DNA of 64,000 nt, taken from Anthonomus grandis grandis (Eukaryota; Arthropoda; Insecta; Coleoptera; Curculionidae). The notes beneath the pieces are model-generated. The model saw nothing but the letters and a program-made list of their open reading frames with translations, had not been told where the DNA came from and did no database searches. Below are positions 46,001 to 55,000 of the stretch, piece by piece (position 1 is the stretch's first letter; each line of letters starts with the position of its first letter). A program made the position numbers and the translations under genes. Location: contig NC_065563.1 in the NCBI RefSeq assembly GCF_022605725.1, forward strand, positions 9,450,518-9,514,517. Direction: 5' to 3'.

Positions 46001-49000
46001 CAAGGCTTTCGCATGAACTTGAATAATTATTATAATTATATTATTATTTATTATAATTATATTATAATTATATTTATTAGCATGAATAATTAATTATTCA
46101 AGAAAATTTGATTTTTTTTAAAATCCTCTATTTTTTCACCATTTTTGACCGGACTAATATAATACAATGAATAGAGTATTTGGTGACGCCCCCTTATATC
46201 TCCTATCTCACTCCGTTACGCGGCGCGCATCAGCTTATTCTTTCTAGACGGCGCATTAGTCCGGTCGAAAGTGATCAAAATTGTGCTTCTGGTAAAAAAC
46301 TTAAAAAATTTTAATAACTCCTTTTTTATTTGTTTTTCGAAAAAATATATAAAATACTTTTTATTTTATATTCAAGTGGAGCATCAATTGCAAAATAAAT
46401 AATCCAACATTTTCAGGAAAATCACTATTTCTCGCTTTAGAGGTTTTCCGAGATTTTCTCCCGCTGTATAGCGAATATATTTGAAATTTCTTCACCTATG
46501 CATAGCCCTCAATATTCCAAACAACTTCTATATAAATCATGAATAATGAAAAACTATTATTTACGAAAAAAAATCGGCACTTCATCATTATTTTACCGCC
46601 AACGCTACCATTGAACCCGCCAAAGTTATGGCCTAAAATACAACGCGATCCGTGGGTTTTTTATGGGGACTTTTACGGCAAACCCTATTTCGCATTATTG
46701 ACCAAAAAAAAAATCATATTTCCCTATTTTCCTATATGCATAGGGCTTTTATGCGGCCACGTTAGATTTTATGTGGCGGCACTTTCGCATATTTTTAAGA
46801 GGGCATTTTTATCGAAATATTCTCGATTATTTCAGATATACCGGGCGGACCAGTGCGAATTCTGCTTATGCTTGGACGGCGAAATGTTCTGCTGGTGGCA
46901 GGACTGCCCGCCCACCATGGAAGGCCCTTGCAAGAACCAAGGACCGTTTTCTCCATGCAGTAAGAACCAAGAAAGTCTTATTTTATTAAATTAGAATTTC
47001 CATTATGTCCCGTTTCAGCTTCCGTACCTGTAGCACCTACTACGTCGTCTTCTAAAACGTCTTCGACATCCCCGTCAATTATCAAACCGGTGTCGTCGGC
47101 AAACGGGTTTAAGTCTACCAAGTCAGAGCCTTCCGTTACCACTGGGGTGCCAGTGGGTGAAGAGGAGTCTACGAGTCTACAAGAGGAGTCTACGGCGTAT
47201 ACTGAGGATGATGAAGAAGAGGAGGATACGTCTGAGAGTGACCGCAATAGTACTGAGTTGAGCGGCAGTACTGAGGGCCCTAAGAGTTGTGTAGTTATGG
47301 GTAAGAGGGAACGCAAACATAGGATTTTTCTTATTTAGGTCATTTTTTAAACTCGTCACTCTAAGCCAAATAACTTTTTTCTCGTTAATTAAACGGGTCA
47401 ATGTGTGAAATACTTTTTTATTTGCCTTTAATGGAAGCATCTATAGCAATATTTTAAAATTCAAAATTTCCCATATACTTTGAGAAAAATACCTATTTGG
47501 ATTAGATTAGATTTTTTTAAGTTTTCTTCCGCTGTATAGTAAATAAAATTAAAATATTTTGATCAAAATATTTTGATTTTATTACATTTCATTTGCTTGA
47601 TTTTACTTGGAACTACAAACAACTTTTACGTAAAACATATTATCCAGAAAAAATTTGATGAGTTTCTAAAAAAAATTAATTCTGGAACATAGCTTTTGTA
47701 TTTTTTCCTGGCTTTCCTACGGGAAATAGAAGCTTTTGGCATAAGACTTTTTTCCTTGCCTCTATATGCGTATTATATGGAAATAATTTTTTTTTGATTC
47801 GGCTATATTTTGAAATTCGTCATTTTTGCACAAAAACCAATAAAGTGTCAATAACTTCTTTATCGTTTGTTTTTAGAAAAAAAGTGTAAAATACTTTTTT
47901 ATCATTCTTTAAAAGGAGCATCTATTTCAGAAATTAAAATAGCCAAATTTCCCATATATTTTGAGAAAATTGCCTGTTTGTATTATGTTTTTTGCAGATT
48001 TTCTCCCACTGTATGGGAAATAAATTTTATGGAAAATCTACTTTCTTTATTTTTTCCTGGCTTTCTTATGTACAGGGTGCGGCATAACTGTCTCCCTATT
48101 TTTAACCTTCCCTCGTAATGCCATGCGGCGTCGCAGAATAGTGGGGGTACCGCCACTAAGAGCCGTATGGGAAACAGTTTTGTTTAAACATGTTTTAGTC
48201 TGAAGGTGAAGCATCATGTGGACCAACGCACAGCGCGCATTCACCGTGGAAGTGTACCTCCGCGAAAATCGGTCAGTTATTGCTGCGCAACGAGCGTTCC
48301 GGATAAGGTTCCAAATTCCGCGAAATGAAGGAGTCCCGGACCGAAAATCAATTGTGTTGTGGGTCAAGAACTTCAGAGAAACTGGATCTGTTATCAAAAA
48401 AGGAGATGGATGGCCACGGACACCCGAAAACATCGAGACTGTGAGACGCTTATTTTTACGGTCACCTAGACGTTCTGCACGGAGACACGCAGCTGCCCTT
48501 CGTTTATCTGACCGCACTATGCGAAGAGTTCTTCACAAGGATCCTCGTTTTCATCCATACAAGATGGTTCTAGCACAGGAATTATCAGACCGTGATTGGA
48601 ACAATCGACGTGCTGCATGTGAAATTATGCTTCAACATTTACCTCAGGGCGCGGTTTTTTTTAGTGACGAGGCACATTTTTACTTGTCTGGCTCGGTAAA
48701 CAAGCAAAACTTTCGGTATTGGGCCGCTGATAATCCGAGAGAGATACACGAGAAGCCTCTACATAGTGAGAAAGTGACAGTTTGGTGCGCCGTGTCTGAA
48801 ATGGGGATAATCGGCCCTTACTTCTTTGAAGAAGAAAATCACGCTATTACTGTCAATTCGGAACGCTATGTAGCGACGATTCACAATTTTTTCGCCCCAG
48901 CTTTTGCAGGACTCAATGTGCAAGATGCCTGGTTTCAGCCAGATGGGGCAACAGCTCACACATCTCGAGCTTCAATGCAAGTATTGAGAGAAATGTTCCC

Positions 49001-52000
49001 CGGACGTTTTCTCTCTCTGAGAGGCGATATTTCTTGGCCTGCACGCTCGCCCTGCGACTTCTTTCTGTGGGGCTACCTAAAAGCTGAAGTCTTCAAACAT
49101 CGTCCAACGACTATTAGACAACTAAAAGATGCAATCCGCCTGGAAACTCGCAGAATACTCCAAGAAATGCTTGCAAGAGTTATGCGAAACTTCAGAAGTC
49201 GCTTGCACCAGTGCTTCGATAATGGTAGACGGCACTTGCCAGATATTCTCTTCAAAACCACATAGGACAAAAATGTTCTAGTTGTACTTTTAAAATAAAA
49301 AAATAAAATCTTTGTATATGTTAGGATCAAACACCGATTTCGGCCAATGGTCGAAAAATACGGCCAAAACGCGTTCTGGCCACTAACCTATTACCAAAGT
49401 CCGAAAAATCGCGTTCCGGCCGTTAAATGTAGACCAGAACGCGTTCTAGTCCTTTTGAAATTACCAGAATGCGTTCTGGATCTTTTCAAATTACCAGAAC
49501 GCGTTTTGGATCTTTTAAAATTTCCAGAATGCGTATTGACTTTTCGCAGTTAGCCTGAAAGCAATCTGACTTTTGTCACATTGCCAAAACGCGTCGAACA
49601 CATAAAAAAATCGTTCAAAGGCCAGTGTAATATGGAAAAATATTTTTATTGTTTATGTAAGTATAACATTCAAACGTTAAAAGTAACAAAATCAACTCTA
49701 AAAGAAACAGAGAAAATCAAAATACGTAAAACTTTTGGAACCTTAAGGGCTTACTTATTTTTACATGAACTGTTGTGCGGTGACATTTACTGTTACACAC
49801 TATTTTCTTGGCCCTACACGCACATTTTCTGTTGATGCAATATCGTTTGCAATTGCACTGTATATAGCCTTGTTTCGATCCAGATGCTAAGCCAGAAGCA
49901 GTTCGAAGAGATACAGACGTTGACGGGACTGTTGAAATATCAATAAAGTCGGAGTCGGCTAAGGTAAACTCATTACGGCTATACAGCGATTGCAAAGTTC
50001 CATCTTTCGTTCCTGAAAATTGATAAAACATTATATTAAATTGCTTATTTTATTTATTTATTACCTACCAAGCTGATAAAGTTCAGAGTCATTTATACTG
50101 AGTACAACAGCTAACACGTTTCTCGGGGCAAGTCTACATCAGGTCAAAGTCTACATCAAAATAATAAAAATAAATTATAATAATAAAGATTAAAGTCTAA
50201 ATCAAAAGCCTACATCAAGGTCTACATGTCCACATCAGGTACTCGTATAATAACGGTTTTTCCTACATCAATAGGTGGTAACTTTGAATTCGAGAGAGCG
50301 ATCATTTTCTCGGCCTGCTTTTCCAGTCCACCTTTAGCCTCGACCCGTACGTTACTAATATTTTCATTTCGTAAACATCGATTACATATAATGCGTTGTT
50401 CACCCCCTCCATTTCCTTCATTGGCTTTTCCGCAGATGATATGAATAGATAAGCAACAAACTGAACATCTAAGGGAATCTGACATTTCTTTTTCGCATAT
50501 TGTACAGACATTTTTCTCTTGTTGTTGTTGTTGTTGTTTATCTTCAGTATTCCTTCTGTTTATCGAATTATCGTCGTCAACTAGACGCAAATGTCCATCT
50601 TCTCGTTCGTCTGAATTTTCTTGATTGCACAACTTTGGTAGTTCCTCTTCTGTTTTAATGTTTGATAGCAGTTCCTTAGGATTGCTTGACGAATCTTTAA
50701 GACCGATCTTTTGAGGCGTGCCGAACATAGCTTCATAAGGACTTTTAGTTATTCCTGTATGCAGAGAACGATTTTTATTGCTTTGCACAAACCGCAGTCC
50801 TTCAGATCATTTCGTTGTGTTTTGGTCACCAACCATGTAACCAACATGTCCCTTACATCTTGATTCGATCTCTCTACGGACCCTTGGCTTTGCGAATGAC
50901 GAGGTTTTCCATGGACCAACTTCAATCCGGGCCACATTTCAGCAAGATTTTCTACGATGCGGTTTGCAAATTCTCTGCCATTGTCGCTTTGTAAAATCAT
51001 AGGGGCGCCGAACAAACAGAAAATATCTAATAAATGATAGGCCACTTCTTCAGCTGTCTTTGTTTTTAGTGCTCTTAGCACGGTGAATTTTGTTAAATGA
51101 TCCTGATAATTGAGAATGAAACGAAAATCTTGGTCTGGTTCACTTTGCATGTCAATTAAGTCTACTTGACAGCGCGAATTAATTTCATTTGTTAAAATTG
51201 GTTTCAGACACTTGAATTATTAATACGTGTGTTAGGTGCGCTGTTCATTGTTATAAGCCGAAATGGATGTTACTTTGAAAGCTCTGTGATGACACAGATT
51301 AATAGGGGAAAAAGGCGAAAGATGCAGATTGACAATTGGAAGCAGAATGCCAGAAAACGGTGCAGAGACAGTGGAGACGCTTAAGTTTGATCTAGAAATG
51401 TCCCTATATAGAAGCTTTAAAACGCCCAGATGAAGTAAGTTAATTTAAATTACCTACCATTTAAAATTCAGTAATAGTGTTAATTTTTAGAGACGTGTAT
51501 GCAAGTGTTCTCAGTCGTTTAATGGGTGCTCTGCTGAATTATTGGTGGAAAAGCACCAAATATTATTCCAAAATTTCAGACGGCTAAGTTATGATAGTCA
51601 ATCACAAATTATTTCTATTTAAGAGCCGAAGAGAAGGAGGGTTAAGGAGGCAATGTCCCGCTGCCAAACCACTGTGAAATACGCCATAAATAATATACCC
51701 GTATGCAAATCAACAGTTTGTTATATATTCTCAATCACCCAGAGATGACTTCAGTGCCTTGTGGATAAAATAAAATATGATGCAAATATAACTGACCAAC
51801 GTGGAAAGCATATGAATCGCCCAAAAAAACTAAAGCTAACCGATGCAGAGAAAATATGTGAACATATTAATTCATTTTCACAGCAGCAATCATTATAGCA
51901 GAAATGCATCCATAAAGAACTGCCTCCCAGCTGATTTGAGCATCTCAAAAATGTATAGACTGTTCTTGGAAAAATACCCACAAAGTAAAGTCTCATTAAG

Positions 52001-55000
52001 GACTTATCATGATATATTTAAAAGTAAATTTAACCTACGTTTTGGACTTCCCAGATCAGACACCTGTTCATACTGTGACAAGCTGTTCATAAAACTTTGC
52101 TCAACGAGCGATGAACACGAAATAAGGGAAATCGAAAATGAAAGTAAAATCTATCACATGCGAGCAGAAGCAGGCTATAAGACAAGATACCGAAATGGCT
52201 AAGATAAATCCTAATTATGTGGTTTTATGCACAGATTTGCAGCAAGTACTTTTTGTCCAAACCTAACTCATTCGTTCATTTTCTATCAGAGGCAATTTTC
52301 TACCTATAACTATTGTGTTCATAACATGGAAAATAGTATAGCTACAATGATGTTATGGCATGAAGTAATGGCACATCGAGGTTCTACTGAGATTGCATCG
52401 GCATTACTATTTCCTAGTCACCCAAAATTTCAATACTCTTGGTCGAGGGCAGAAAAGAAAACTTGTGGTTTGGTCGGACCGATGCGTAGGACAAAATAAC
52501 AATTGGAAGATGATAACATTGCTTCGACTATTACTGAAAGAAACATATTTTACCCAGGTGGAGCAAAAGTTTTTGATTAGTGGACATAGCTTTTTGCCCT
52601 GTGATAGAGACTTTGCTCAGATTGAAAGAGTCTCTCGGTTTATGTTCCATTCCAGTGGGCAGATGTGATCGCCAAATCAAAAGTAAATAATCCCTTCACA
52701 GTTATTTACATGCATCAGAAATTTTTTAAAGATTTTACTGATGCAGAAAATTCAATTTGGAAGGATCCTAAATGCAAAATAACACAGGGAGTGTGGATTC
52801 AAATAACATCGGATGACCCGAACAGTATCCGGATAAGAAAATCCCATAACACAATTCAACCATGGATGTCGTATTCGCTAAAATCACCCAAGAAAACGAT
52901 GGTTGAAGTATCTCTGAATGACCTACGGGAGGCCTATAATGAACTTCTTCCAATCAAAAAAGAGAAACTTGCCAACTTATTACATATGTAAAATATATCA
53001 ATTTCTATCATAATATTAAAAGCGGTGCCTGAAAATATGTAGTTTCGTTTTATTTTTGATTGACATTAGGGTTGCCACGAGACGAGACGAGACGAGATTA
53101 AGAATTGTCTCGTCTCGTCTCGAAAGTTCGAGACAAAAATTTTTCGAGACGAGACGAGACAAGCTTATGTCGCGTCGAGACAAGACCTTATCTCGTCTCG
53201 TCTCGTCTCGTCTCGTTTTGTCTCGAAAAGTTCTGATACCTATGTAAAAGCCCAGGATAAAACTTAAAAATTTAATAGACCCCAATAAACAATAAACATA
53301 TTATAGGTAGTTAAGTATGAAAGTTAAAAAAAATCATATTCGATTTTTAAATTAATTGGGCAGGTAGGCATGTTGGGAAAGATTTTTTTAAGATTTAATA
53401 AAATATTTATACGAGCACCCCATTAAAGTCATGCAAAACGCATTTTCCAACAATCTATAGTAAGCAATAATATAAAGCAGTCATAGTGTTTTTATAAAAG
53501 CGGAATATTGAAAATAATATTTTATATGCATTTAAGCTACAGTTGTCAACATACCTATTAACAGCAGAAAAATATCAATAAAATATTAGAAAGGTAGGTA
53601 TTAAATTATTAAATAATATTATTTTTAATAAATTTAATATTGATTTGTTATTCGTTAAGAAAAAGTTATGTTATGGTTGTCACAGAACTAAGTATTAAAA
53701 AAAACTATTAGTAACAATATTTAATATTTGGTCATTATATGCAGCCATAAACATATTACCCTTTTTTCCCTAGATTCTCAAGTACTCATCAAGTATATTT
53801 TACCCAAGAAGGTTCTTTTTTATCATTGCCATATGTTACACGCCATATGAAAAAAGCTGGTTTGGTTGTTACAAAACAACGGAATAGACTCAACGCAGAA
53901 TCGGCTCGTTCATTGCTGTGCTTAAATTCATGGTACACTTGTAGATTAAAAGATAAAATAAATATTGACTACTGAAACTTTTTATTGGGTATTTATTTAT
54001 GCCTTTTGGTATTTATTAGCAATTTGATCTAAACATTTTACGTACATTGATAAATTTGAACTAAATGTCTATTCTAATTAAGTTTATACTTATATCTTAC
54101 TTGTCATGTTATATTGTTTTTTAAATGTATTTATTTGTTGTTGCTGTTTAGAAAATATATTTATTTAACGTAAACTTAATTTGTTCTCGTATTTTTAATA
54201 TTTAAGTTTCTGAATTTATATTCTTTCTTTATGAAGAGTGCAATGTAATAACTATAATGTACCTATTAAAATATTAAACATAAATTTGTGTATTTGTTTG
54301 GCTCTATATTTTTTTATTCTAAAATGTATAATTTATTATATTTACTTTATTCCATAATTAAGTAAGTAATTTATTATAAAGGGTATACACAGCCTTTGAA
54401 GCATGGCTTAGAAGGTTATATAGGAATACTTATTTTAAGACAAAAATTCCAATAATCATATCGAACATATTACCTGTAGACGTCGACATTTTTCATAGAC
54501 TTTTTTAACAGATGACAAAGTATCATTTGATTCTGTTTGTTCGAGACGAAAGATAGGTATTAAAAAACATAATATGTATGTGAATATATTATTAAATAGG
54601 AGCCTCTTTAAATAATAATTATAAAGCAAATTGCAAAATGTGGCAAAACCAAAACTCTAGGGACAAATCGACACGTTATGAATGCAGTTAAAGTCCAGTG
54701 CAACGATATATTAGAATGGTCACCTATCAAAACACCAGCATTTTAATTCTCAAACAATGTAAATAGAAGGTGGATGACATTGTTTGGCAGGTGGAATGCT
54801 GGTGTTTTGACGGGTGACCATTCTAATATATCGTTGCACTGGACTTTACCATTTTTCGGAGGGTTTCGATAGTTTTTCAGTTTTGTAACAGTGACGCAAC
54901 TGTTCCGTCCGGTGAATGCAGGTAATATTCTTAAATTTTTGGTAAATTCAAAAAATATAATAATATATGGTGTTTGTTTAAAATAAGAAAGCCCACCGTT

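Larger units (their letters stand above)
40420..48070 (+). repeat. Diverged intronic tandem repeat array, left part (TTCCAGGCA block, inverted-repeat core, ATAACTT block)
   Basis: A composite unit repeats: about 700-850 bp of short 'ttttattccaggcactt' modules, a 120-131 bp inverted-repeat core, then about 250-300 bp starting 'ataacttctttttattcgtttttcgaaaaa' and ending 'ttttctcccactgtat'. The core-to-core distance is 1.19 kb between the second and third. The first-to-second distance is stretched by a LINE fragment and direct repeats. Units after 47.3 kb retain only the ATAACTT block. VWC exons 2 and 3 sit inside the array. Confidence 0.7.

Noticed and set aside
49433..49552. Regular 30-bp repeats reminiscent of a CRISPR array
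   Set aside because: Units are contiguous without unique spacers, palindromic, and lie in an insect genome beside a transposon gene.
53016..53285. Open frames with RRDETRRDK-type repeats on both strands (also 55173-55583)
   Set aside because: They are translations of the GAGAC/GTCTC pentamer array and contain no domain.
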